A stretch of DNA of 48,388 nucleotides from a virus. The stretch lies in the IMG/VR virus record IMGVR_UViG_3300023284_000582, positions 1 through 48,388 of that record; one strand, 5' to 3'. A model generated the notes under the pieces. The model was not told the origin of the DNA and made no database searches. It saw only the letters and a list, made by a program, of their open reading frames with translations. Made by a program: the position numbers and the translations under genes. Below are positions 16,922-23,522 of the stretch, piece after piece; position 1 is the stretch's first letter, and each line of letters begins with the position of its first letter.

Positions 16922-17128
16922 ATTATAACTAAATAAAATTGTTGACTTTATCGGTTCATATTGGAAACAAATTTGTTTAGTTATAATCCTATGAAATGGT
17001 GAGTATGCGTATAGGTTTCGGGGCAACGGTGCCCCTTATTGAAAACGGTTATTGTGAGGTACGAACAATAAAGAGAGTTTTTAATGAGGGTAAAATGAAT
17101 AGAAGCGGGGGTGTTTGTTATTTCTTAT
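16922..17128. ncRNA. Structured element R1, twin of R2 at 21169-21360
   Basis: Within a 407-base gap there is a 12-bp stem (16922-16933 with 16976-16987) and an inner AATTGTT/AACAAATT stem (16937-16943 with 16966-16973). Its loop (16946-16968) reads CTTTATCGG..ATATTGGAAAC. Next come a GGGGC/GCCCC hairpin (17020-17035), a TTATTGT/ACAATAA hairpin (17049-17071) and a tail (17101-17128) that starts AGAAGCGGG. The same parts in the same order occur in R2. Strand of transcription is unknown; a plus-strand gene starts 42 bases after the tail. It could be an RNA or a DNA site such as an origin. Confidence 0.65.
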
Positions 17129-17169
17129 GGTGCTATTAAAAAATTACTATATTGCATAAAAATAAGACT

Positions 17170-17406
17170 ATGAATTTTAAATTAATACTTAAAATAGATC
17201 AAGGATATGGCGCTGAATATTCTTTTAAAAATATAGGAACTACTAAGTTTCAATGCTGCCCCAGGGTTGAAGAGTTTATTATATTTGAAAACAAAACATA
17301 TAAAATTGCAAAAATCACTCATTCAGAAAATGAGATAGAATTAATTGTGAATATATACAATCCTAAAGATTATGGAAATTATGAAATAGAAGCAACTATT
17401 GATTAG
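17170..17406 (+). CDS. Small plus-strand protein downstream of R1
   Basis: A 78-residue protein whose start at 17170 is chosen because it carries the AATAAGACTATG leader typical of this genome; an ATG at 17152 would add only MHKNKT. It is beta-like (FKLILKIDQGYGAEYSFKN) with one CC pair. It stands alone on the plus strand, follows R1 and converges on the minus gene ending at 17396. No family recognised. Confidence 0.65.
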   Translation: MNFKLILKIDQGYGAEYSFKNIGTTKFQCCPRVEEFIIFENKTYKIAKITHSENEIELIVNIYNPKDYGNYEIEATID

Positions 17407-17626
17407 GTAAATCATCAATAACCTTCTTAAGGTAGGAAATATAATTTTCTGCTGAATGTTTTATTTCATCTGCTACTGCAATTAATTCAATTAATTCTGA
17501 GTGATTAACCTTAGAACCTATATGCGGGAATGAAATTGTTCTTAATTCTTTTGCTCTTTTGGAATATTTTCCAGCATCAAGATTATCTTTAAAAGTATTT
17601 ATTTGTTTTTCCATTTCCTTGATCAT
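17396..17626 (-). CDS. Small helical protein
   Basis: A 76-residue protein (MIKEMEKQINTFKDNL) of helical, amphipathic character, probably a coiled coil. It converges on and overlaps the plus-strand gene by 11 bases. An alternative start at the second Met would shorten it by four residues. Family unknown. Confidence 0.65.
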   Translation of the reverse strand: MIKEMEKQINTFKDNLDAGKYSKRAKELRTISFPHIGSKVNHSELIELIAVADEIKHSAENYISYLKKVIDDLPNQ

Positions 17627-17656
17627 TACATGATAAATTTTATGATTGCAATATCA

Positions 17657-18244
17657 TCAATTTTTTGCAGACTTCTTCTTATAATATTCATAAATAGGAG
17701 GTAACCTCTTATTGAGTTTAATTCCAAACGTTCCCATGACTAAATAAGAATCCTTACCACCTATCTTTGTGGATGTGAATTTTCCTCCATTAATATAATA
17801 TTCTACAAATTTATCTAATTCATCATTTAAAGTAACATCATATACTTCTAATATGTTACCACCATAACGAACATCCCTTACAGGACTCGTATCACGATCC
17901 ATGGATATTTTTATTGGCGGCAGCTGTTTCTTTCCTTGTCCACATAAGAAAGTTAGAGTTTCAATAAACATCCAACTAGATGAATTATATTTGAATTTAA
18001 ATCGTAATGATGTTGTACTTCCGTCTGCATAAATACCAAAATATACGTGCAACTTTAATCCATAGTTAGAATTTCCTATAAGAGTTCCCATAGGCATAGG
18101 TCCCGTCTTTACCCATGTTATCTGTTCAAATTTATCATTACTTAAAAATAAGCCCCAAGGTTTTTCTTTTTTTAGTTCTTTATATGATTGTGATTGCAAG
18201 GTTAGCGATGCGCAACATAGTAGAATTACTAATAAATATTTCAT
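17657..18244 (-). CDS. Predicted secreted protein, first gene of the left unit
   Basis: A 195-residue protein with a clear Sec signal peptide: MKYLLVILLCCASLTLQSQS, cleaved near residues 18-20. It could also be processed as a lipoprotein at one of the two Cys, though the spacing is not typical. The mature part is beta-rich with several Gly/Tyr clusters (YYINGGKFTSTKIGGKDSYL). It is the first gene leftwards from the divergent control region. A periplasmic or envelope role, such as superinfection exclusion or lysis support, is possible but unproven. Confidence 0.75.
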   Translation of the reverse strand: MKYLLVILLCCASLTLQSQSYKELKKEKPWGLFLSNDKFEQITWVKTGPMPMGTLIGNSNYGLKLHVYFGIYADGSTTSLRFKFKYNSSSWMFIETLTFLCGQGKKQLPPIKISMDRDTSPVRDVRYGGNILEVYDVTLNDELDKFVEYYINGGKFTSTKIGGKDSYLVMGTFGIKLNKRLPPIYEYYKKKSAKN

Positions 18245-18368
18245 AGTCTTTTATAAATATACCTATACAAATATAACAAAAAATACGTGAAAATACGTAA
18301 GTAAAAACACCTATGTATAACATCATAATTATTACTACGTATAACAAATAACATTTTAAATTAGCGTA
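18245..18368. promoter_or_regulatory. Divergent control region with direct repeats
   Basis: The region holds a minus-strand TATATTTG -7 element (18268-18275) without a clear -33 box. It also has a perfect-register tandem 10-mer (AAATACGTGA, AAATACGTAA; 18281-18300) and a direct repeat TAYGTATAACAW (18312-18323 and 18336-18347). These spaced repeats look like operators for the adjacent LuxR-type HTH protein (inference). It separates the leftward secreted-protein gene from the rightward regulator pair. Confidence 0.6.
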
Positions 18369-18569
18369 ATGGAAAGAAACATTACGCCCAAACAGCTGGA
18401 AATACTCCGGTTGTTAGCAGATGGTTATTCGAGTGAAGAGATAGCGGTTAAGCTTGAAAATAGCCAGAGGACTATCGAAAAAATGCGTAGTGATATGTTG
18501 ATTAGAGTAGGAGTAAAGAACGTTGCTCACCTTATCGCCTGGGGGTTTAGAAAAGGTTACCTTGCGTAG
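18369..18569 (+). CDS. LuxR/GerE-type HTH regulator
   Basis: A 66-residue protein that is a single LuxR-type helix-turn-helix: 'LTPKQLEIL'-like start (ITPKQLEILRLLADGYSSEE), then IAVKLENSQRTIEKMRSDM and a final helix 'VAHLIAWGFRKGYL'. There is no sensor domain, as in small GerE-like regulators. Placed beside the divergent repeats, it probably controls this switch region. The next gene follows after 4 bases. Confidence 0.85.
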   Translation: MERNITPKQLEILRLLADGYSSEEIAVKLENSQRTIEKMRSDMLIRVGVKNVAHLIAWGFRKGYLA

Positions 18570-18573
18570 GACT

Positions 18574-19077
18574 ATGGAAACTCACGAAGAGTTAGATTTA
18601 ATACTTAAGCATTTTTATAACAATAGAAGTACGCGTGAAGAAGAAGGAATGATGGTGTTCACCATTAATGACATCATTGAATATGCCAAAGAATACGGAA
18701 TTAGTACAAACCATGCTGCATTAGCTGTTAGAAAGCTTGCAAATAATGACGAACTTTTGAAAAGATTTCCTAAAGGCACAAAGTATAAGGATGAAACAAT
18801 CTCTAATGAAGAGACATTTATTATAACTTATGACGGAATGATTCTTTATGAAAATGGAGGATTTAGTGAAAAGTTCAAAAAGGAACGAAGAAATAAAATT
18901 ATTGAGTTGATTAAATTTTGGGCAATCCTTATCGGTTCTTGCGGCGTTCTCTTCTCGATAGCCATAAGGATATATCAATCCGTAGAATCTGCAAAACAAG
19001 ATAAGCTACATAAACGAGTGGAACAGATAGAACAGAAAGTGAAATTAATAGAGACCAGTAAATCACAGGGTCGTTAA
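18574..19077 (+). CDS. Membrane-anchored protein with N-terminal winged-helix-like part
   Basis: A 167-residue protein started at 18574, where the GACTATG leader sits; a start at 18523 would overlap the HTH gene by 47 bases. Residues 1-70 look like a small winged helix ('FTINDIIEYAKEYGISTNHA ... AVRKLANNDELLKRF'), as in replication or restart domains. Residues 113-134 form one membrane helix (FWAILIGSCGVLFSIAIRIY) and residues 138-160 a coiled coil. Topology and function are unknown. Confidence 0.7.
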   Translation: METHEELDLILKHFYNNRSTREEEGMMVFTINDIIEYAKEYGISTNHAALAVRKLANNDELLKRFPKGTKYKDETISNEETFIITYDGMILYENGGFSEKFKKERRNKIIELIKFWAILIGSCGVLFSIAIRIYQSVESAKQDKLHKRVEQIEQKVKLIETSKSQGR

Positions 19078-19116
19078 CATCTAATTGTATCATAATAACT
19101 GACTTCTTAGAAGAGA

Positions 19117-19284
19117 TTAGCCTACTTTAATTCTGACGCTATCTATACTTACAGAAACGCCACCCTTATTCAATTTCTTTATCAATTGAAATAATTTCTT
19201 CGCGTCTTTAATCGACGAAGGAGCAGCTCCTTTAATTAGATTCATAGCTCCTTCCTTTTGCTTATTTAAATTATATTCGTTCAT
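19117..19284 (-). CDS. Small protein, last gene of the early unit
   Basis: A 55-residue open frame (MNEYNLNKQKEGAMNLIKGA) with a helical middle (SIKDAKKLFQLIKKLNKGG) and a strand-like end (VSVSIDSVRIKVG). It faces the plus-strand pair across a 39-base gap with no clear terminator. Family unknown. Confidence 0.65.
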   Translation of the reverse strand: MNEYNLNKQKEGAMNLIKGAAPSSIKDAKKLFQLIKKLNKGGVSVSIDSVRIKVG

Positions 19285-19323
19285 AAGTGTTTTAGTTAAT
19301 CTACGATCTTTCCAAATAGGGGG

Positions 19324-19337
19324 TTACTTACCTAAGT
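19324..19337 (-). repeat. Gene-end repeat copy 1 (ACTTAGGTAAGTAA)
   Basis: Copy of a 14-base motif lying just after a stop codon. Four exact copies occur between 19324 and 20169, plus one imperfect copy at 26754-26766. Confidence 0.8.
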
Positions 19338-19347
19338 TGTTGGAGGG

Positions 19348-19551
19348 TTAATTACATACGAAATATCCTTTAGCCTCCTTTGCTCTAATCTCTTTATAAA
19401 ATCTAGTTAACATCTGAGATACATTGTGTACTGTAGCGTCACAATCCTTTATAACTTTAGTTTCGCTATTATAAATGCAATGTGATTCAACATAAATCTT
19501 TGCTTCTTCAAATAGACTTATTGGTTCTTTATAATTAATTGATTCGCTCAT
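19348..19551 (-). CDS. Small uncharacterised protein
   Basis: A 67-residue protein (MSESINYKEPISLFEEAKIY) with two Cys-containing segments and a helical C-terminal half. The leader is AAAGAACTATG. Gene-end repeat copy 1 follows its stop. No family recognised. Confidence 0.65.
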   Translation of the reverse strand: MSESINYKEPISLFEEAKIYVESHCIYNSETKVIKDCDATVHNVSQMLTRFYKEIRAKEAKGYFVCN

Positions 19552-19562
19552 AGTTCTTTGTA

Positions 19563-19757
19563 TTAATCTCTTACATGATCATCATCCCAAGGATCAAATC
19601 CGGCTAGGCAGTTTTCGCGATATAATAACCTATATTGTACAATAACAAATGGGGTCCATTTATGCCTATTAATAGATATACGCGTGTATATTCGTCTTAA
19701 TCTACCGCCTTTAGCGGCTTTGTCCCAAGTTCCAAAATTTATACTTATTGTCTTCAT
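19563..19757 (-). CDS. Small basic protein paralogous to 21740-21880
   Basis: A 64-residue protein. The pattern F-G-T-W ... GGRLRRI ... I ... WTPFV ... YRLL matches the 46-residue protein at 21740-21880 along its length, so the two are duplicates. This copy has an acidic tail (DPWDDDHVRD). Function unknown. Confidence 0.75.
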   Translation of the reverse strand: MKTISINFGTWDKAAKGGRLRRIYTRISINRHKWTPFVIVQYRLLYRENCLAGFDPWDDDHVRD

Positions 19758-19771
19758 AAGGTTTTTATAAT

Positions 19772-19803
19772 TTTTAGTTTGTATTACTTACCTAAGTCCT
19801 TTT
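19772..19803 (-). repeat. 32-base gene-end repeat, copy 2
   Basis: Identical over 32 bases to 20002-20033 and containing the 14-base motif (19784-19797). The TAG stop of the gene at 19792 lies inside it, so a gene end plus spacer has been duplicated. Confidence 0.85.
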
Positions 19804-19992
19804 GGAGGATTGAATTCTTTTTTTTAATTCTGATTTTATTAGCGGAATTAGACCATCGACAATTTTATACATTGCTGAAGGTGGTATATAAGTATATCCA
19901 GTTTCATTTTCTGGCATACACTCATATACTTTTTTTTCATCAAACTGTTTGCTTAAGTAAGCTGCTATTTTATCTCTAAAATTCTTATCCAT
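19792..19992 (-). CDS. Small uncharacterised protein
   Basis: A 66-residue protein (MDKNFRDKIAAYLSKQFDEK) with two amphipathic helices around a Tyr/Pro-rich loop (GYTYIPPSAMYKIVDG). Its stop lies within repeat copy 2. Family unknown. Confidence 0.65.
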   Translation of the reverse strand: MDKNFRDKIAAYLSKQFDEKKVYECMPENETGYTYIPPSAMYKIVDGLIPLIKSELKKRIQSSKRT

Positions 19993-20001
19993 AATCTTCT
20001 A

Positions 20002-20033
20002 TTTTAGTTTGTATTACTTACCTAAGTCCTTTT
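20002..20033 (-). repeat. 32-base gene-end repeat, copy 3
   Basis: Identical over 32 bases to 19772-19803. The stop of the zinc-ribbon gene lies in it. Both copies encode the same last residues (K-R-T). Confidence 0.85.
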
Positions 20034-20153
20034 ATCAGGATCAATATTTACTGATTTACATACTTCACAATAATTATCCCTATCATAAGAATATCCTTTT
20101 TTAGTTATTGTAAATATTCCACCACATCTGCATTTGATCTTTTCAGTGCTCAT
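20022..20153 (-). CDS. Small zinc-ribbon protein
   Basis: A 43-residue protein with 'KCRCGG' near the N terminus and 'YCEVCK' 19 residues later, a C-x-C ... C-x2-C zinc-binding pattern. It lies between repeat copies 3 and 4. Such mini-proteins are usual in Bacteroidota phages; the role is unknown. Confidence 0.7.
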   Translation of the reverse strand: MSTEKIKCRCGGIFTITKKGYSYDRDNYCEVCKSVNIDPDKRT

Positions 20154-20155
20154 AG

Positions 20156-20169
20156 TTACTTACCTAAGT
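20156..20169 (-). repeat. Gene-end repeat copy 4
   Basis: Exact 14-base motif. It contains the stop codon of the gene at 20164, and the preceding CCTCCAATAA resembles the region before copy 1. Confidence 0.8.
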
Positions 20170-20538
20170 TATTGGAGGGTTGATCAGTTTTAATGCTTCC
20201 TGAAGACCTTTTTCTAATGCTTCTTCATGTGAATCAAAGAATGATTTTAACCTTCCTTTTTCTCTAAATATGATAGAATTTACAACACCTTTATTTATGG
20301 ATACTATTTCCAAATTATAGTCTCCAAATCTTGCTGTAAAATTACTTATTGGATTTACATGAATATTATGCTTCTCCCTTAACCATCTTGACAGTACTGA
20401 TTGAGGTGGTAAATTATGACCGGTTAATGTTACTCTTTTTCCAACATTATGGGCAGTAACAGCAGGATTATTTGATATTAAATCAAATCCTTTCTCCTTA
20501 GCCAATTTTGCAGTTTCAAATGTTATTAGTTGTTTCAT
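20164..20538 (-). CDS. Uncharacterised accessory protein
   Basis: A 124-residue protein starting after the AAGACTATG leader. It contains 'KRVTLTGHNLPPQSVLSRWL' and 'KHNIHVNPISNF'. The pattern 'LPPQSVLSRWLREKHNIHV' with later 'YNLEI' is seen in small phage accessory proteins I cannot name. C-terminal residues 88-118 look helical. Confidence 0.7.
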   Translation of the reverse strand: MKQLITFETAKLAKEKGFDLISNNPAVTAHNVGKRVTLTGHNLPPQSVLSRWLREKHNIHVNPISNFTARFGDYNLEIVSINKGVVNSIIFREKGRLKSFFDSHEEALEKGLQEALKLINPPIT

Positions 20539-20593
20539 AGTCTTCTTATTTAATCTGTTAAGTAGTGTTTATCTAAATACTGCTTGTTATTCC

Positions 20594-21064
20594 TTACATG
20601 AATAATTCAAATTCTTTTCTATCAGGATGAAATCTAAACTCTTTACAACAGGCTAGGAATTTACTTCCTAATATGATTGGATGAAGGTAATTCCCGGGCA
20701 ATTCTGCAAACTCTTCAGTAAATAGATTGTTAATTCCTTCAATCTCAAATTTAATATCAAACAAGGGGCTCTCGTGTGCTCCATCTTGACCAGCATATAG
20801 CGCTCTTTGATATCCTGATGCTATTAATCTATGGGTTTCCGCAAACCCACGTGTAATATGTGACTTGTAGGCTCCCGTATCAATCGCCGCTTCAAAAACT
20901 TCATTCACTCCCGGTATTTTAATTTTAAGAATAGGAGTATAATAGGGGCTCAAAATCCCTTGAACAACCTGATCTAAATCATATGGTACTATATCTTCCA
21001 TGCGTATAACCTTAAAGTTATGTTCGTAAAAACTTATAGGGGCAATATAATAATCGTTATTCAT
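20594..21064 (-). CDS. Retropepsin-like aspartic protease
   Basis: A 156-residue protein. Residues 53-72 read 'VNEVFEAAIDTGAYKSHITR', with the catalytic DTGA at 62-65 preceded by a hydrophobic strand. 'HPIILGSKFL' (128-137) is the counterpart of the second hydrophobic-hydrophobic-Gly motif. One DTG per chain means the enzyme would act as a dimer, as in retroviral and bacterial retropepsin-like proteases. The first 40 residues are an extra N-terminal part. It lies downstream of the structured R2 region. Substrate unknown; head or replication protein processing are guesses. Confidence 0.75.
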   Translation of the reverse strand: MNNDYYIAPISFYEHNFKVIRMEDIVPYDLDQVVQGILSPYYTPILKIKIPGVNEVFEAAIDTGAYKSHITRGFAETHRLIASGYQRALYAGQDGAHESPLFDIKFEIEGINNLFTEEFAELPGNYLHPIILGSKFLACCKEFRFHPDRKEFELFM

Positions 21065-21168
21065 TTTTATCTAGTTAAAGTTTATAACCCATAGAATATA
21101 ATTAATGTCAATAATCCCCACAAATCAAAAAATTTCATGCTCTACACTATATTCCTTATTCGCGGGGC

Positions 21169-21360
21169 TACTTAACATAATATAAAGTTATAGGTCTTTC
21201 GGAATTATATGGAAAGCACTTCTATAACTATACGTTATGTTAAGTAAGCTTTGGGGCTTTAAACGCCGGTAATTCTTAACTTTTCCCATAAGAATTAATT
21301 ACGGAAGTCTGTAGTAATAGGTGTTTATTGCCAGAAGCGGGAGTATTTATTTTTTCATAT
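21169..21360. ncRNA. Structured element R2, twin of R1
   Basis: The outer 12-bp stem is 21169-21180 with 21235-21246, the inner 8-bp stem AGTTATAG/CTATAACT is 21186-21193 with 21222-21229, and the core hairpin is CTTTC...GAAAG (21196-21216). Next come GGGGC..GCC (21253-21267), a 9-bp hairpin (21270-21278 with 21289-21297) and a tail at 21333-21360. The tail matches R1 at 23 of 28 positions. Stems differ in sequence from R1 but still pair, which is evidence for a conserved structure. Confidence 0.7.
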
Positions 21361-21510
21361 TACGGTAATCAATTTCATTTCTCATTTATTATTCTGATCG
21401 AAGTCAGAAAGTTTTATTAAAAATTAAATACAGGCCTGTCTGAGGTATACCCGTGATTTTTGTTTGCAGATCCGTATGTGCGTTTTGGGATTCATTTTAA
21501 ACCGTTGCCC

Positions 21511-21583
21511 ATATGGATTTTAAAATGTGGTAAGAGCGACTGAAAGGAGTGGACCACATGATCCGTAGGATTAAAATCCATAT
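21511..21583. ncRNA. Long nested hairpin in the R2 region
   Basis: A perfect 13-bp outer stem (21511-21523 with 21571-21583) and a perfect 7-bp inner stem ATGTGGT/ACCACAT (21525-21531 with 21553-21559) surround a GA-rich loop. The one-base junction on the 5' side makes chance pairing unlikely. Strand and role unknown. Confidence 0.6.
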
Positions 21584-21739
21584 ACTCTTATTTTCTGCGA
21601 AGCAGGAGCTCCGTTTGTTTATTTGCATAATCCTATGTTTTACTACTATCATTTAAAAAGTGTTTCCCTAGAGATAATCGTTATTCACTCGCTTGAATCG
21701 CCGTTTGGTGTTTTAGATGCTTCCTTAGAATAATGCTAA

Positions 21740-21880
21740 TCATTTTAACAATCTATATTCAATAAACACGAACGGGGTCCAAATATATCCTTTAATCCAT
21801 ATTCTCTGGAATATACGCCTCAATCTGCCTCCACTTGCACCATTATTCCAGGTTCCGAATCTTATAGTTAATAATTTCAT
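21740..21880 (-). CDS. 46-residue paralogue of 19563-19757
   Basis: A 46-residue open frame (MKLLTIRFGTWNNGASGG) starting two bases after the terminase stop, with a TGACTATG leader. It shares FGTW, SGGRLRRIF/KGGRLRRIY, WTPFV and YRLL with the 64-residue protein and lacks its acidic tail. The conserved positions support a real gene despite its size. Confidence 0.75.
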   Translation of the reverse strand: MKLLTIRFGTWNNGASGGRLRRIFQRIWIKGYIWTPFVFIEYRLLK

Positions 21881-21882
21881 AG

Positions 21883-22347
21883 TCATTTCTTTTCATCTTT
21901 TTTCAATTCCTCCATAGCCTCTTTTATTGCCATTTCCTCTAATTCCTCTAGCCTTGCGCGTTGTTTATCTGTGTAATCTGTTCCAATCTTATCTCCACCA
22001 GATGTAATATCTGTTTTGTCCGGCGCATTGTACCCGACCATTTTATTAATGACCTCAATAGCTTTGATCTTATCGATTGTTCGTTCATCTTTGGAGTCTT
22101 CCCCTTGTAGAATCTTTTTAAGCTCTAAAATGTTCCCTAGCGCGCTTACCCCGGCTAATTTACTTAAGTCCTTTTGTATTTCCTCGATATAATCAGTTAT
22201 GCAAGTTTTTGCAAGCAGTTTAGACTGATTCGATCTAGCAGTATCATAGTCTGCATTAGGATAAGCAACCTGATAAGATCGTGTGCCATTCCAGTCTATT
22301 ACGTACTGTTCTGCAAATACTCTCCATTCTGGTTTTAAGTCATTCAT
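21883..22347 (-). CDS. terS: Terminase small subunit
   Basis: A 154-residue protein with the typical start of terminase_2-type small subunits: 'FAEQYVIDWNGTRSYQVAYP' (an N-terminal HTH in which Asn-Gly-Thr precedes the recognition helix), then 'SNQSKLLAKTCITDYIEEI'. The middle is helical for oligomerisation and the C terminus acidic/basic (MEELKKDEKK). It recognises the packaging site and regulates TerL. It is placed at the end of the early unit, about 7.7 kb from terL, next to the structured non-coding region. Confidence 0.9.
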   Translation of the reverse strand: MNDLKPEWRVFAEQYVIDWNGTRSYQVAYPNADYDTARSNQSKLLAKTCITDYIEEIQKDLSKLAGVSALGNILELKKILQGEDSKDERTIDKIKAIEVINKMVGYNAPDKTDITSGGDKIGTDYTDKQRARLEELEEMAIKEAMEELKKDEKK

Positions 22348-22523
22348 AATTCAGCAGTTATAACTAAATAAACTATTACTAACAAAGATATTGATACATA
22401 GGTTGCTAGAATTTTTAATATTAAATAAGATGGGAACCAAGCAAAAACAATAAATAGTGTCACGTCACCAACTAACATAATTATAGCTAATGTCGGTCTA
22501 ACATATTTTACTATACTTCTCAT
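22344..22523 (-). CDS. Small two-helix membrane protein
   Basis: A 59-residue protein with two hydrophobic segments (about 10-30 and 33-56), starting MRSIVKYVRPTLAIIMLVGD. Its ATGA overlaps both neighbours. It could be a holin-like or membrane accessory protein, but its position in the early unit argues against a plain holin. Confidence 0.7.
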   Translation of the reverse strand: MRSIVKYVRPTLAIIMLVGDVTLFIVFAWFPSYLILKILATYVSISLLVIVYLVITAEL

Positions 22524-22792
22524 GTTAATTTAACATGCATTAAATACAAGGATTTCCGAGGGATTATATCCTCTTGCTTATTATCCTCAGGCAAATCTAA
22601 TTTAGATGTTATATCTTTATACCTGACTGTAATTGGTAAATTCATTAATATTTCACTGGGCTTAAAACCAGTATTATCAAATCCTTTTTGAAACTTAGCT
22701 ATTTGTCCAGCAGTGTAAGCTACTATACCGCGTTGTCTCATTGACCATGTAATGAACTCATCTAACTTATCTGCTGCCTCTTTATAGTTCAT
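22520..22792 (-). CDS. Uncharacterised helical protein
   Basis: A 90-residue protein. The first half is helical (NYKEAADKLDEFITWSMRQR) and the rest mixed, with 'KPSEILMNLPITVRYKDI'. It couples to the membrane protein by an ATGA overlap. Family unknown. Confidence 0.65.
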   Translation of the reverse strand: MNYKEAADKLDEFITWSMRQRGIVAYTAGQIAKFQKGFDNTGFKPSEILMNLPITVRYKDITSKLDLPEDNKQEDIIPRKSLYLMHVKLT

Positions 22793-22802
22793 AATTAGAT
22801 TA

Positions 22803-22994
22803 TTAAGAATATAATTCTTGATTTATTTCTTTTTCAATTTTTTTCAAAACCAATTTCTCTATTTTTGTCCATGTTCCGTTATTAATAAATGAAGACCCTT
22901 CTTCTTCGATTACTGTATACATATATTTTATAAGTAGCCTCCTATAATCCATACATCTTATTTCAAACTCTTCTGGTGTTAAGAATCCCATCAC
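22803..22994 (-). CDS. Small helical protein
   Basis: A 63-residue protein (MMGFLTPEEFEIRCMDYRRL), largely helical, ending KIEKEINQELYS. It overlaps the next gene upstream by 4 bases. Family unknown. Confidence 0.6.
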   Translation of the reverse strand: MMGFLTPEEFEIRCMDYRRLLIKYMYTVIEEEGSSFINNGTWTKIEKLVLKKIEKEINQELYS

Positions 22995-23365
22995 TTACCA
23001 ATTAATATGTTCCATGCCTTCTTTAGTCTTTGCCAGAATGTTGGTTTTAAGTTCATTCTTTTAATTTTTTCAGCTAATATCTGGTTCCTTCCTACATTAG
23101 TAACATTAAGAACTCGTTCTGTTCCTGATGCAAATTTAGGACTTTCAAATATATTGTTATGCTCCAAAAAATTGATAAGTAAACGAGCGTCTTTTTTAGC
23201 CATTTCCTTAACCAATCCTTCAATATGTTCCTGCGCATAACTAACCGCTGCTGCTGGGTATTCGTAAATAATCTTTACGAACTCAAGACGCAAATCGTCC
23301 AATTCTTTTAAAGTCTCAGCTTTGTCAGCATCCTTTAATATTTCTGTTAGAGTCCTCATAGACAT
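22991..23365 (-). CDS. Uncharacterised helical protein
   Basis: A 124-residue, almost all-helical protein (MSMRTLTEILKDADKAETLK) with a basic, aromatic C terminus (TFWQRLKKAWNILIGK) that could touch a membrane or nucleic acid. The start may be the first or third residue. Family unknown. Confidence 0.65.
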   Translation of the reverse strand: MSMRTLTEILKDADKAETLKELDDLRLEFVKIIYEYPAAAVSYAQEHIEGLVKEMAKKDARLLINFLEHNNIFESPKFASGTERVLNVTNVGRNQILAEKIKRMNLKPTFWQRLKKAWNILIGK

Positions 23366-23520
23366 TTGTTTTGACCATTATATTGTCCATCTTGTTCTAT
23401 AATCAAATAATCATTTAAATCAAATGACCATCCTTGTTGCATTAATGTTAGCATTTCTTCCTGATGTAAAAATAATAAATAATTATCACTAAGGTTTAAT
23501 AGGTATCTCAGATCTATCAT
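23356..23520 (-). CDS. Small acidic protein
   Basis: A 54-residue open frame (MIDLRYLLNLSDNYLLFLHQ) rich in Leu and Asp/Glu, sharing 10 bases with the downstream gene. It fills an otherwise empty gap in the operon. Family unknown. Confidence 0.6.
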   Translation of the reverse strand: MIDLRYLLNLSDNYLLFLHQEEMLTLMQQGWSFDLNDYLIIEQDGQYNGQNKCL

Positions 23521-23522
23521 AA

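Larger units (their letters stand above)
21065..21739. other. 675-base non-coding region between protease and terminase small subunit
   Basis: No open frame of useful size is seen on either strand. The region holds R2 (21169-21360), a 6-bp hairpin TTCTGA/TCAGAA (about 21392-21409) and a long nested hairpin (21511-21583). A short CTGC-GAA-GCAG hairpin lies near 21594. No promoter of the TAnnTTTG type was found inside. Its place next to terS also makes it a candidate packaging or origin site. Confidence 0.7.
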
